Origin: Liopterus haemorrhoidalis
Lineage: Eukaryota > Arthropoda > Insecta > Coleoptera > Dytiscidae
Length of the DNA stretch: 64,000 bases
Reading direction: 5' to 3'
Assembly: GCA_963971575.1 (NCBI GenBank)
Contig: OZ020611.1
Span: forward strand, 53,081,466-53,145,465
Shown here: positions 22,364-34,180 of the stretch, piece after piece
How the letters are laid out: every line of letters starts with the position of its first letter
How positions within the stretch are numbered: position 1 is the first letter of the stretch
Notes under the pieces: generated by a model
Database searches by the model: none
What the model was told of the DNA's origin: nothing
Seen by the model: the letters and a program-made list of their open reading frames with translations, nothing else
Program-made: the position numbers and the translations under genes

Positions 22364-24212
22364 ATGTTATTTTTTCATGTATTTCTACATTATTTTGATT
22401 TGAAAATAAATACAGCTGAAGCTCATCGATTGCTTGTGAAAACTTATGGTGAATGTGCTCCAACGGAAACAGGATGTAGGGATTGGTTACGAAGATTCAA
22501 AAGTGGTGAATGTGACAAACGAAAAAGAACGGCCAGATCAATTGAAAAAAATCGAGGATGAACAAATGCAAGCTCTATTAGAAGAAAACCCTGATCAAAC
22601 ACTCAAAGAATTGGCTCAACCACTCGAAGTTGATAAATCGACCATTTCACGACGTTTACAAGCCATGGGAAAGATCCAGGAAGAAGTGAGATGACTGCCA
22701 CATGGATTAACAAAAAATGCGATTATTAATCGTTTAAACATCTCGATTTCTTTGCTTGCAAGGCATAAAAGAAGAGTTTCTTGTGGCGTATCGTGACCGG
22801 CGATGAAAAATTAATCTTTTTTTTTTCATTTTATTTGTTGGCTTTAGCAGCTTTGGCTATTAGCCAGATATAAATAAATACATTACAGGTTTTTAAAATT
22901 ACATTTATAATTTGATATTTTCTGCTTTAATATTAGTTATAAATAATTTCATAAATATCTAGAGAGTCAGTAGCAAGTGTCTGAATATTGCTAGGTAAGG
23001 ATATTTTTTGGAAAACTAAATTTTGTATGCATAAGTTACGATTGCGAAAATGAATTGGACATTCGAACAATAAATGGTTCGAATGGCTGACAGACAAATT
23101 ATCACACGGCCTGAAAGGAGGCGAAACCATATTAATTATATGCAGATGATATGGAGAGAAGTTGTGATTAAATCTAAGCCGGATAAAAGTGGATATAAAA
23201 GATCTGCTTTGCTGAGAAGAAAACCAACGCTTTCTAGGAAGAAGAGTTTGTATTTGACCATAGTATGATCCTTTGAACTGTAGAGAATCTAAGTATTCTT
23301 GTTGCCATTGGTTGTATTTGGAAGTTGTAAAGATTGACATAATCTCATTACTGTTTAGAGGAATATTTAAGAGGGAGCCATTTACAGCTGCTTCTTTCGC
23401 TAGAAGATGCCTTTAATCCAGCATATTTGAATAATTTTACCGCTGAGCGTAAGATCGTTTAGACCTTTAATAATATCATAAATTAGTGAATAATTCTTTT
23501 TCTCAAATCCAGGGCTCAACTTTTGCAACTCAACGGCGCTTTTACAATCAGAAAAAATTACTAATTCATTATGAAAGTGATTTTTTAAGTATTCTAAACT
23601 CAACTTTAAGGCCACCATTTCCGCATTGTAGAGAAACATATGATCTGGGAGTTTAAATTTTAGGCTAATATTGCACTGGGGATCTAAAAATTGATCTATT
23701 TTAACAACCCAAATCGCAAGAAATGATGGGTTGATCCTCAACGTCGACACCAAAGCGAAACATCCACAATCACAAAGCAATGCTCTCTATTTTGTGGGAT
23801 ATGGAGGGTGTCATGTATTATGAACTGTTTAAACCAAAGGAAGCAAACACTGCCAAAAGTTTTAAACAACAATTGGAGCGTTTGAATGATTATTTGATGC
23901 GAAAACAACCATCAATTGCATCAAATTGCGGGAAAGTGATTCTTCTCCATGAAAATACTCGGCACTCTGTTGCTATAGCCATGAAATAAACACTGATGGA
24001 GCTGGAATGGGAGGTTCTCCAGCACCTAGCGCATTCTCCGGACCTGGCCGAACACGCTTTGGAAGATACATATTACCATTACTACAGAGAAGTCGAAAAT
24101 TAGGTTGCTGAATGGATTAGCTCAAAAGACAGACTATTCATTCGTCGCGGAATTCAATTTCTGCCAGAAAAGTGGTAAAAAGTCACAGCTTCCGAGGACA
24201 TATACTTTGATT
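22364..24212 (+). pseudogene. Mariner transposase relic (two halves)
   Basis: The first half (22,364-22,815) reads AEAHRLLVKTYGECAPTETG then CRDWLRRFKSGE. After a frame change near 22,510 it reads DEQMQALLEENPDQTLKELA and STISRRLQAMGK, the paired helix-turn-helix that binds the TIRs, and ends TGDEK, the first catalytic Asp. The second half (from 23,701) reads NNPNRKK, then after a frame change MLSILWDMEGVMYYELFKPK and ILLHENTRHSVAIAMK, where the second catalytic Asp (HDN) reads Glu. The HSPDLA block follows after a stop. Frameshifts, stops and the LINE insertion make it inactive. Usual family length is about 345 residues. Confidence 0.9.
22818..23697 (-). mobile_element. 5'-truncated RNase-H LINE inserted in the mariner
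   Basis: On the minus strand 23,780-23,400 contains NAEMVALKLSLEYLKN and VIFSDCKSAVELQ, then ICWIKG. These are the Glu and Asp motifs of an RNase H domain, as in I/R1-group LINEs. After a gap it resumes as LAKEAAVNGSLLNIPL and runs to LDIYEIIYN at 22,933. The tail TTTTTTTTTT at 22,817-22,826 is the poly(A) on the opposite strand. AAAAATTAATCT (22,806-22,817) and AAAAATTGATCT (23,686-23,697) are the target duplication. Frame breaks show it is inactive; the overlapping mariner frame upstream of 23,700 is chance. Confidence 0.9.
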
Positions 24213-24324
24213 AATGTATTCATTCATTTTGTTATTGAAACAAATACTCTTGATTATTGGTCTGGACTCTTGGTGTTAAAATAAATACTCTTGAAAGAAA
24301 ACAGCGACTTTCAATGCAACCTCC

Positions 24325-25805
24325 TAATATTTTTATGTGTATGAGATTGATAAGGATGATGCCAGATATCGAAGAGACTACGATAATTTAACCGAAAGCA
24401 CTTATGAACGAGTACTTTTGGTACTGTTGGTTGAGAAATGACAGGAATGATGAAATAAGTGGGTGGAAAGCGAATGGAAGTTCATATTCTGAGTATATCT
24501 GACTGCAACATTTATTTTACTTTAATACATTTTTTATTATTCAAAAGATCACCGCACTTTTTGATTTCTTTGCATATCTAGTTTTCAACTAGTTTTCAAT
24601 ATCAATGAATATTTCTGTTCCTTTCGAACTTACTTTAAAATTTATAAAAACTAAAAAACTAATGTAGTAGTAAAGTGATATCTGTCAGCAGAATATCTAA
24701 AAACCATTCACGTTTTTACTCTAAAAGTAGAAATAAATTCTTCAGTTTATGTTGTTGGAAATACTTCACGACACGTTACAAATAAACGTACAACGATGCC
24801 AAAATTTATGTGACTGAACTGCTCATGTGGAATTAAATTAATATAATTTTATTTTAGTCTACAACAGAGAAAGAAAAGAGTAAAATCTTTATAGTTTTGT
24901 GTAACAGAAATTCAAATGGTATTGTACTTATATCGTTTGCAGCTATCGTATTATACAGTTGCAAAAACTAAATCGGATGAATTTGTATTCAAGAAAATCC
25001 AATTTATTTTGTCTGGAAAAGAAAATATCAAAGTATTTATCGAATAAATAGCTATGTAAAGAGAAAACTGAATATTTTTATGGGAAAAAGGAAATTGATG
25101 CTAATAACATATAGGTTTCATGCGCACTGACGACCAGTCGCTAAAGACCAGGTCGTCAAAAAACCAATTTTAAGGTGACAATAACAAGGAACCAAAGCGA
25201 CGGCCAATGCTTAATCAATGTAACAGAATTAAAATGGATATCAAAGAAGTCGCTGTTATGTTACCTACATTAATATAATTGAAGGTAATATCTGTTTTTC
25301 TTTTTTATTTATTTTTTAACTCATATGGTTTCTACACGTTTCAGATGATTATGACGATATTCGCAAAAAAAAAAAATCTGTTTGCCTGCCTGTTTGTCCA
25401 AGATTCACGCAAAAACGGCTACACATATTTTAATAAAATTTGGTACGATGATTGAATAGAACCAGGATTCAAACATAGGCTATATGGTATCTCAAAATTT
25501 TTATTCTGTTGGGGTGTTTCGGGGTTAATAATGTTTACTAAAATCTTAAAATATCTCCCTTATTATTGACTTACAAGAAAAATATATATGACAAAAATTG
25601 TTTATAATAAGAACACATATATTAATTCTATGCATTTTTTCAATTGGATGAACATTTGAAGAGTTACAGGGGATTCCCCTAAATTAAAATCTTGAAATAT
25701 TTCACTTACTATTCACTTCATACAAAAAATTCATACAAGATTATTTGTTTAGAACGAAGAATCAATTCTTTAATGTTCATTAAAAATATAATCATATGTA
25801 TTATA
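24325..25805. other. No gene; contains one dispersed repeat copy (25,310-25,520)
   Basis: At 25,324-25,520 the sequence GGTTTCTACACGTTTCAGAT followed by a CTGCCTGCCTGT run and ACGCAAAAACGGCTACACAT recurs at 44,398-44,520. This is a dispersed repeat of the TCTG-run type. The rest is featureless. Confidence 0.5.
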
Positions 25806-26215
25806 CCGGGTGAATTATTTAAGGAGCAACATACATGTTTCACATATAATGTTAATGAAGTGAGTTATTTCAAAAGCAACATAGCCATAAAACAAATGCT
25901 TATCGTATCCATAGAAAAAACAAAATATTATTTTTTTAAATATTTTTTGGAGTTAGCTACTAGGACATTATTATTTTTGCTTGTATGTAAATATAAGTAA
26001 ACTAATAAAAATTCATTTATTGTTTCTAATTTACTATTTTTTAGCCGTCTAGGAACTTTATCATGTCAAATAACTATTATATCTAATCACCATTGTATAT
26101 CTGTTGCCATGGATATGAGCTTGCTTTCATAATTTGCTATGTTGCAAATGAAATAACTCACTTCATTAACATTATATGTGAAACATGTATGTTGCTCCTT
26201 AAATAATTCACCCGG
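25806..26215. mobile_element. Foldback MITE with ~80-bp TIRs and TA target site
   Basis: CCGGGTGAATTATTTAAGGA at 25,806 is repeated in inverse at 26,215. The arms match over about 80 bases, including GCAACATACATGTTTCACAT, and then more loosely for another 40. TA flanks both sides. The 102-codon frame across it is a shadow. Confidence 0.9.
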
Positions 26216-26327
26216 TATATTTCACCTCGACACCTCCGGGTAAAAGAGGTTCTTGATTATGTATGTATGTATATTATATATTTATGTACTATGTAGTAAA
26301 GTATGTAGTCAATTGTGCTATTTAATA

Positions 26328-27178
26328 AATATTATTATTTGGGGTTTGTCTTAACAAGCGTCCACTAATCGCAAACTTCAGCAACCTTTTGAACCGCGTC
26401 ATACTAGAGACTAGTGGAGCTAAATACACACGGCTGCATCCCAAACCCTGGCGATATGCAGACGCGGAAATTATGCCAGATCCAGTGCCCGCACAATGCG
26501 GAGTGACCCGAGCAGCACTGCTCTCTGCATCCTGCAGGCGGGAATCGACACGATTTCCCTTCGATAGGTGGCTCTTATACCACCCAAAACACCAACTATC
26601 AGGACTACAAGCTTAACTTTATACCTTGGATACAGCTTTCTTAGCTCGGACAAGAGATCCATATACTTGGACTTCTTTTCCTCCTCCTTGAGAGAGATAT
26701 TCTTCTCAGCTGGACTTGAGAATTCGATCACAAACATCTGTTTGGTCTCGATATCTAGGAGGGTTATTTCCGACTTAGTAGCTGTCAGTAACCTCGAGGT
26801 GGGGATGGAGTAATTCCAATAAATGCGACATTTGGAATTTTCCACCACCGATTCTATGTCAGAAAGAACGTAAGGTATAACTGGTATTTGGTCAATACCA
26901 TAGGCATGTCTAATATGGTAGTAGAGCCCACGGAGAGCAGCATTATGTCGAGACACGTAGCTCCACGCTGAAAAGGATGGCCAAGCAGACAGAATATGCA
27001 TAATGGTTTCAGGATGGTGGTGGCACAACCGACAGAGTGAGGACTCCACCGTTTGGAATATGCGGGCCCTGTACGCCAAAGTATTTATAACACCATCCTG
27101 ACACGCAAACACAAAACCTTCCGTTTCCGATCTCAAACCAGCAGACTTAAGAAACGAGAACGTGAGTTCGGTAGACAA
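26328..27178 (-). pseudogene. R2-group LINE 3' end with restriction-like endonuclease domain
   Basis: The 235-codon minus frame (27,178-26,471) first carries a zinc-knuckle-like CRLCHHHPETIMHILSAWP, in which the final Cys of the CCHC pattern reads Trp. It then has CRIYWNYSIPTSRLL and KSEITLLDIETKQMFVIEFS and KEEEKKSKYMDLLSELRKLY. This is the layout of the C-terminal restriction-like endonuclease of R2/R4/Hero-type non-LTR elements (KPD-----D, then IID-A-P, then KE-EK--KY--L). The expected PD reads SE and the second Asp reads Glu. The frame closes with VLIVGVLGG as usual for the family. The 3' UTR ends near 26,328 in an AAATAATA tail. The reverse transcriptase is missing, so the copy is 5'-truncated. 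Confidence 0.8.
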
Positions 27179-28858
27179 TTAGACTTTTAATATGTATGAA
27201 AAACACAGTGTTCTTGAATAATAATTATTATTATTAATAAGATGAATATTTGCTTAAATTCTATAAGCGAATTAATTTTATATATTAATCTTTAAAACGT
27301 ATAACTTTTAAATTCAATTTTTTTAAACTTGAAAACAGTGCAAAAACAAATAGCAATATAATTCAACTTTGTTAATATGTTCAGTAACGACCGCCAACTT
27401 TTTGCTACATATTTCAGATCTGTTAGATCGATTTAAACATCCATTAACTTTTTTACTCGAACTCTAACTTAGCAGTAACTAATCTCTGTTTAAGCTCTTA
27501 TTTCCTGATTAGTGCTAAATGGTGTTACATGATTACGAAGGATTTATCTAGAAATGATATTATAAATAATTTTTGTGTTTCGTTTCATCGAAATACGTCA
27601 TTTTGTATATGCAATGTTATTAATTAAAGGAAATTCAATATACCAGAGTTAGAATTTTAATAATGGCAACTCTATAATAACTAGATACAAAACAAGGTAT
27701 CTATTCTCAAATCCAGCCCACCTAGTATCACACACGAGTATGAAATATCTGGTATCTTATGAAATATCAATTCTGGTATTCTCGAATCTCGCATTCAACA
27801 ATTTTTGTACGACAATGTGTCGGATCATTCAAAGTGTGCGACATTACTTGTCACATGCGATAATTTTCTTACTCTACTTAATAAATCAGTAAACCCAAAC
27901 TCAATGGAAAATTTCGAAGATTTAGTATTAGACTTTATTAATAATATGAAACAAGAAAAACAAGCAGCACGAGCCAGGCGATCTAAATTTCGGCATTTAA
28001 ACGCCATGAAAATGGATGATGATCTTTTTAAATAATCTTTCCTGGCAAACCACGATTTAGTAATTAATTTAGTTGAGCCTTACATACATCCATAGGTGAC
28101 GATTTAATAAGCGCAACGAGGACAATTGCCCAGTATTTGCTGGTAAATGTCCTATTTAAGGAGTCGTCACTTTTGTAATGAATCATTTTTCATTAAAATT
28201 TTGCCCCCATGGTGAAAGTCAATGCATATATGCCCAGCAAGCAGATCTCTTCCTGTAAGTGTGTAGACAAAATGAAGCTGTTACTTAAATTGCTCTTAAA
28301 TTACCGAAGAAGCAAAATAATATTATTTTATCCGCATTAAATTTCAATGTGACGTATAGTTACCACCTGAAAGTAAGTTATAATTTATTTATGGGAGCAA
28401 ATATAACAAATCTTCAATAAATGGTACTAATTAAATTTTAATTTTGAGTAATAATTGTAATAATACGAACGGGCCATTTGGGAACTGGGGAAAATGGTGG
28501 TGGTTCCGAAGATGCCAGAGCCCAATTATTGTCCTATTCAGTAGTTGGCAAACACTGAGACTTAAAAAAAAAAAATTATGAAAAATTGCAATTTACAAAA
28601 AGATCTAGAATGGTGGAATGTAAGCATCTCTCCCTGCAGATTGCAATAACGTTGCGATTGCTCCGCTCTTAAATAGGCAAAAAATATTAAATGAATTAAG
28701 TTTTTCAGTGATATTCAACAATTAAGCATTAAGCATTAAAAGAGAAATAGAACATGTTACCAACTGAATTTTAATTTTAAGCAATAGCTAGGAGCAGTCT
28801 GTACACCCCACAGTAGTTAGTGAAAGTGGACCCTTGTGGTCCTGAAGGTTCCACAGCC
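27179..28858. other. No recognisable gene
   Basis: A 76-codon plus frame at 27,805-28,035 ends QEKQAARARRSKFRHLNAMK but matches no family I know and lacks clear splice context. I see no terminal repeats. Confidence 0.35.
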
Positions 28859-29046
28859 TAAAGGATTCCACACACCAAAGCGGCCGCGGTGGCGGCCGCG
28901 GTGGCGATAATGCAGCGGCCTAACGCAACCTATACAATACAATGAGACTACGCACATACAAGCGTTCAGCTATCTGAGACAAGTTGCGTTAGGCCGCGCG
29001 ATATTCATTGTTTATATACCACAGAGTGAATATATTTAAGAAAATA

Positions 29047-29215
29047 ATGTCGAAAATAGATAATTTAACAGAAAAAATCATAGATCAGTAAAGGATCATT
29101 TAATTTTGTATGACAGCACATCCTGATTACAAGAATATTAGGAAAATAAATAAAGTGTGGGACGAAATAGGAAAAGTTTTGGAAATTGATAGTAAAGTCT
29201 GTTCCAAACGATTAG
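29047..29215 (+). pseudogene. MADF-domain relic of a Harbinger-type element
   Basis: From ATG at 29,047 the frame gives MSKIDNLTEKIIDQ and a stop, and after another stop MTAHPDYKNIRKINKVWDEI, then GKVLEIDSKVCSKR. MADF (Myb/SANT-like) domains have LI--V---P-LYD---PDYKN---K---W--I---L------C--RW--LR, and the HPDYKN, W-EI and CSKR positions all fit. Two early stops and loss of the rest show a dead copy. In PIF/Harbinger transposons this Myb-like protein helps transposase bind the ends. Its presence between GC-rich TIRs supports that assignment. Confidence 0.75.
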
Positions 29216-29545
29216 GCGGAACTAGATTTTGCAATCTAGTTACTTTCATCGTTTAAATAATGCTTTTCAGCTGTTTTGTTTAAGCTTTGAAAATCATACT
29301 TGCAACAAACATTTTTTGGCTAAGGTTAATATCATTTTAAAATGTCATTTTCTTTATATTTTGATTTTTTGTGTCATTCTTAATACAAATATCCCATTTA
29401 TTTATTTTTTGTCATTAAAATATGTAAGAAAATTAATTTAAGTTTGACATATGTCATTCGTTTCCATGGTTTCATTGTTGGAATTTTAAATTTTAACATT
29501 CCAAAGGGGAAAATTGAAATAACCCAAGCAAGGTCCAATATTATC
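29202..29545. mobile_element. MITE family A, copy 1
   Basis: TTCCAAACGATTAGGCGGAA then CTAGATTTTGCAATCTAGTT starts the element. Interior blocks (CATTTATTTATTTTTTGTC, TTGGAATTTTAAATTTTAAC, AAATTGAAATAACCCA) match the copy at 56,205-56,634. The right end is lost. Confidence 0.75.
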
Positions 29546-30034
29546 ATATAACTATATACCGTGATTCACTAACTGATCGCTACCGCTACCGCCACTCCCA
29601 CCGCGTTAGTGTGAGGAGACCTGATCGCCACCGCGGCCGCCACCGCGGCCGCTTTTGTGTGTGGAATCCTTTAAACTTCTCTAAGTCCGTTAATAACTGT
29701 AACATTTTTTTAAAAAGGTTTTATAACAAATTTCAAATTTCTGTAGTGGTGGGAAGTATGTAGTCCTCATTGCTGATGCACTCACGTTGCAATTTTCCAC
29801 CCAAATCAAAGGACCATGTTTATTAATTGTTTTGTTTTGCTGTGTTACCAAAATGTACGGCATTTAAATTTTTTTCGCATGCTAAAAATGTTATATCAAC
29901 TTTCGGGTACGGTTCGAGAATACAGTTTGAGAAAAGTTTGGAACAATTATCAATCGACTTTTCTCGCATGCGACATTTTAATGCAAGATTCGGGAATAGC
30001 ATCTCACGATATCGTTTAAAAATGAAAGTACGCG

Positions 30035-30363
30035 CCAGTGTTGGGTAACACCCGTCGCCAGAAGTCGTGGGATACTATTGGTAATGATTGTTTGATTGAT
30101 CGGTCTACGATGTCAACAATGTTTCAGATAGGTGTTATCCTGATGCAAGCCATATCCCAACGCTAGACCATCACTAATCACTTAAACCGACCATCACTTG
30201 ATCCCTAAATAAACTAAACACAGCAGAATTCGATTCAAAACTATCCAAAATATTGTTGAAATAATGCCGTAGATAGTTCTATATGAACTATAAACCAAGC
30301 AGAAGGTACCAATAGCATTCTAACATTTCCACATCCCTGGCGACGGGTGTTACGTAACACTGG
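30035..30363. mobile_element. MITE with CCAGTGTT ends
   Basis: CCAGTGTTGGGTAACACCCG TCGCCAG at 30,035 faces its inverted counterpart ending at 30,363 (CTGGCGACGGGTGTTACGTAACACTGG), with further matching near CTATTGGTA. Target duplication is not obvious. Non-coding. Confidence 0.8.
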
Positions 30364-30699
30364 TAACTACACTGAAGGGCCGTAAAAGTTTTGAAACAGA
30401 TATCTCTTTTGTATCTGTAGTTATTATACAACCACTATTAAAACTGAAAGCCTTGTACATGGTACATATTCGTACGTCATTTGAACAGGAGTCGTACTGC
30501 TGGGTGGTATTCGCATTATGCATTTCTACCGTTGCGGTTATGAACTATACAAGTTACACTATTCCCGCCAAAACGTATAGTGGGGCAAGAATTTGACCGT
30601 TTTCCCGATCATTGAACGTGGAAAATTGGCTACGGTGTTGTCATGTTGTTTAAATTAAAGATTGTTCGTGTATTTGAAGGGGAGATGTTATTGCGAGAG

Positions 30700-31075
30700 T
30701 CGATTCATCGCCGACATTTGGCTTCCACTTTTTAACCCAGAACAGGAATCACGAGAAATGTTTCGGAAGATCTATCAAAATATTCACAAAAATGAAGCAT
30801 GACAAAAAGTTGTTTGGACCGGATGTCAAAAATGGTAGAAGTGAAGAAATATAAAACAGCTTTGGTAGAACCACACAATCTGTTCAGGTGTATTAATCTA
30901 CTTGTGTTTTCGCTTGGTTCCGGTTGTCCGGTTATACCACCAAGACCCATCATGATGCGGTAGCGCTCGGTAAGTGCAGTAATACCAAACATATGTGAAT
31001 ACTCTTATTTAAAATCGTGTGATGTTATCATTCCGTTCACCATAACCGTTTTTGCTGCAGCGCCTCGATACCTAA
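30700..31075 (-). other. Unrecognised coding-like fragment
   Basis: On the minus strand, a frame from about 31,075 reads LRYVFRYRGAAAKTVMVNGM and ITSHDFK, then one stop. From 30,992 it continues MFGITALTERYRIMMGLGGI TGQPEPSENTSRLIHLNRLC and on to SETFLVIPVLGKKVEAKCRR, ending near 30,700. A long frame with one internal stop and balanced amino-acid use suggests a decayed coding sequence. I do not recognise the family; it may be a cellular retro-copy or a transposon. Confidence 0.3.
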
Positions 31076-32144
31076 ATACATACCTCAATTCATTATAGGA
31101 AAACCACCATCAGGGAAATAATTATTCCGCGATATTTATAATGTTGCATAAAACGAAAGGTTAATAAATAATAATAAATATACCGTGCGTTCAACACTGG
31201 AACTCGCAACAACGTGACGAACAGACGAGCCATCCATACAGACTGAGTGTGCAATACAGTAATACAATACCACGCTAGAACGTAATTGAAAAAAAACAAA
31301 AAAAATGTTAGTTGATTGTAAGTTAATTGTGGCTGTTGACAATCAATAAGTGTCAATGAAGGAAATCAGGAAAAAATAGTAGAAAAAACACACAGTTGGT
31401 AATGTTCGACAAAAATATTTTGTATAACATTGCCAAGTGCTTTTTACTATTTATTCTTCATGTTTCACCAAGAGTTGACAGCTACATCTATCATTTTTAT
31501 GAAATTAGGAAAAGTTACAGCATAATGAATAATATCAATAATATCCCAGAAATATGAGAAGAAACTTCCCAATACTGCCTTAAAGCTGTTTGAAAGAAGA
31601 CTCAATGCAACAGAAAAATAAGAACTCGGAAATGTTATTCAGAATGAACTTGAGTAATATGGCCCACCAACTAGATTTCAATAAAATTGACGTTGAAGAC
31701 TTGCAGACATTATTGCATGACTACGACAATCTCAAGTGAAGAACTACAATAACTGACTGAAGAAAATTTAAAAGAAAATTCTAATTTTTATATTGATGGG
31801 GATTCAACTATGTCACCAAATTTCCGTGGACATGCCTGGTCATAAATACTGTCAACTCTATTGTTTGAAGAAATAGGTTTATTAAATTCATTTTCGAAAA
31901 AATGTTTGCCAAATATCATCTAAATAGCCATAATTTATTTTTCGTTGCACAACTGTTTTCCTCCGAGACCATCATCGTACTTCAATGTGTAATAGGAGTA
32001 TTTTGTGCATATTTGAACAACTTTTTGAACATCGTGAGATATTTCAGGAACCCCTTGAGAAATCTAAAGGGACCTCCAGGAGTCTGCAGACGTTACTTTG
32101 AAAACTACTGTTAAAACCATTACAATATAAATTCGCAATATACG
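31076..32144. other. No recognisable gene
   Basis: AT-rich; frames at 31,093-31,356 and 31,902-32,114 have no domain signal. Confidence 0.35.
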
Positions 32145-32425
32145 TTATCCTCCAAAAAGTGCACTCTTTTGCTGTAATATCTCTTTTCACTCTTCTGAGA
32201 AGACTTTCCACTAAATTTTAAACAGTTTCAAATTTCCGTATTGATTTGGCCACCACTAGACTGGTTCTGACCAAAAATTCCAATTCTATTTGATTTAAAT
32301 AAGCACTATAGTGCTGATTAGCAAGCCAGTTTAAAATTTTTACTTTCTTTTTCGCGAACCAGTCTGTAACAACCGCAGATTTACGAAAGGGCGCGCTGTC
32401 TTGCTGGAATAAATATTTGTCACTG
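32145..32425 (-). pseudogene. Tc1-type transposase C-terminal relic
   Basis: The minus strand reads DKYLFQQDSAPFRKSAVVTD WFAKKKVKILNWLANQHYSA and IELEFLVRTSLVVAKS. This fits the second catalytic block (FQQD-AP-H) and the following WPA-SPDLNPIE segment of Tc1-family transposases, in which the SPDLNP core has decayed. No TIR was identified. The fragment ends near a TATCCTCC junction at about 32,145. Confidence 0.7.
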
Positions 32426-32949
32426 TAGTAGTACTACCAAATTACTGGAAGTACTGAATTATTTATGTTTAAATAAGCATTGGTCTTCAATTAAGTACCA
32501 ATAACCAATGGTTCCAATTCAAATAAAAAGAAACTATGACACCAAGAGAGGTGTTGCAAGGATTAGAGAAGTGACCGATTATATTTTGTAGGACATTGTA
32601 TATGATATAGTTGAGAAGGATTTACTTGGTCGAAGACAGTTGAAAGAAAAGTAACAGGAGACAATAGCGTTATTTTGTACTATGTGCATACAGAAGAGTT
32701 ATTCGACTTGCTGCATGATACTCTCTTGAAAATTGGACAAGGAGGTCGCACACGGATGGAAAAAGAACTACAAACTAAGTACAAAAATGTCACCAAGGAA
32801 GTCACTACATTGTATCTCCGCTTAAGCATATATGATAATTTACTATAATAAACTAATTTGACTGATTTTGATAATTTAGTATAATTAATAAGCAATATAA
32901 TGTGATTATGATTATACAAACACCCAAAATCTGCTCATGACTTTTTTCT

Positions 32950-33115
32950 TCCGACTTTGGCCGTTCGCCTCATGCCATTTCGCAAACTGGCTGACCAAAT
33001 CCCAAAATCAAGAAAAGATCGGACATTGGCCGGTCAATGCGTGCCGATATTGGCCAGTTGCCGAATTGGCCGGCCACTTCCCACTTTGGCCGATTTTGGG
33101 CTTTGGCCGTAACAT
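32950..33115. repeat. TTGGCCG motif cluster
   Basis: TTGGCC occurs seven times in 165 bases, including the palindromic TTGGCCGGCCA, in otherwise AT-rich sequence. Frames on both strands are shadows. It may be the end of a hAT-type element. Confidence 0.5.
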
Positions 33116-33119
33116 ATAT

Positions 33120-34180
33120 ACAAAAACACACGTACGTTGATCTGGATATATTAAAACATAACAAATGAAGATAAAAACTAGGAACGTATGTTGGGTACGA
33201 GTAAATCAAATGCGCTCTTGATAGTTTACATAGAATTGTGTGAAATATACATACAAATATTTGTTTATCGGTTTTCAGGTTCGGTTCTAACAGGTCATGA
33301 ACTTGTACGAAGAAGAAAAATAAAAAATAAATTTTAATTTGTAACTGGATGATAAATCCTGGTATACGTTGGATTTTGGTATTATTATATAATTCCGTTT
33401 ATGCCGTTAAAATTAATTATCTGTAGAAATAATCCTTTCTAGTTAATAAACAAATGTAAATCTTTACACTTAATTTACTGTCTAGATGATTAAATTTTTG
33501 TAATTAACAAGGTTAAAGATCGCCATTGAATTAAAAAATTCTTAGAGATCAATTGCCGTGAAGCGCAAAGAAAAACGGAACAATTCGATTAACTGACAGA
33601 AAACTTGTACATTATAAGTAATTTTTAGGGATAATTGGAACTAATAATTGCCAAATTTACGTAATGTGCAATTAAAAGTATTGTTTAAATTACAGAATAA
33701 ATTTAAAACAAAAGGTTAAGGACCGATGATTTAATCTTTTATACCGAAGAAGAAACGTTTTCTTTTTGCAACTTGTTGGCTGAATATCTAGTAGTTTTTG
33801 TCCTGGCTAAATTATTACTACACTTTCGTCTGAATGAACTTTAGAAGTAAGGATCAAATTGAGTCACACATAAAAAATAGAGCAACAGTTATTCGAGGGT
33901 ATTACGCCTGTCTGCGAGACTCCCATCACGTGGTACTATGAATTACTCATACGTACTTTAAAACAGTGTTTCTAAAAGTATGGTTCGTCGCCATTTATCA
34001 GATTTTTAACGACCTCAGAAAATAAGTAGAAAATTAAAATAAACAGATAAAATAACAATAATCACGATAACGGACGACCGATATAATTCTGCGGTTCACT
34101 ATAAATATAGCAACCTTTTTACCACTAAGGAACATGCTTCAGGATGTCAGGCACCACTACTTCACATTTACAATTACAGG
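33120..34180. other. No recognisable gene
   Basis: AT-rich spacer without repeats or coding signal that I can support. Confidence 0.4.

Larger units (their letters stand above)
22196..24324 (+). mobile_element. Mariner element, TIRs and TA preserved, split by a LINE
   Basis: AGAGGTTGCATTGAAAGCAG at 22,196 faces the inverted GGAGGTTGCATTGAAAGTCG ending at 24,324, with TA flanking both. The transposase relic between them is interrupted by a minus-strand LINE at 22,818-23,697. Confidence 0.9.
28859..29673. mobile_element. Harbinger-like element with 50-bp GC-rich TIRs
   Basis: AAGGATTCCACACACCAAAG followed by CGGCCGCGGTGGCGGCCGCG starts the element. The same sequence is inverted at its right end (29,622-29,673) with only one or two differences. 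The GGCCGCGGTGGC unit is repeated twice in each TIR. The interior contains a MADF-domain relic, which in PIF/Harbinger elements is the second protein. A MITE of another family lies inside at 29,202-29,545. Confidence 0.85.

Noticed and set aside
25692..26000. 102-codon plus frame
   Set aside because: Runs from flanking DNA into the TIR of the MITE at 25,806, so it is incidental.
27805..28035. 76-codon plus frame ending in a basic segment
   Set aside because: No recognisable domain, no start context or splice support; could be chance.
32937..33209. Overlapping frames on both strands over the TTGGCC cluster
   Set aside because: Motif-repeat shadows with no domain.
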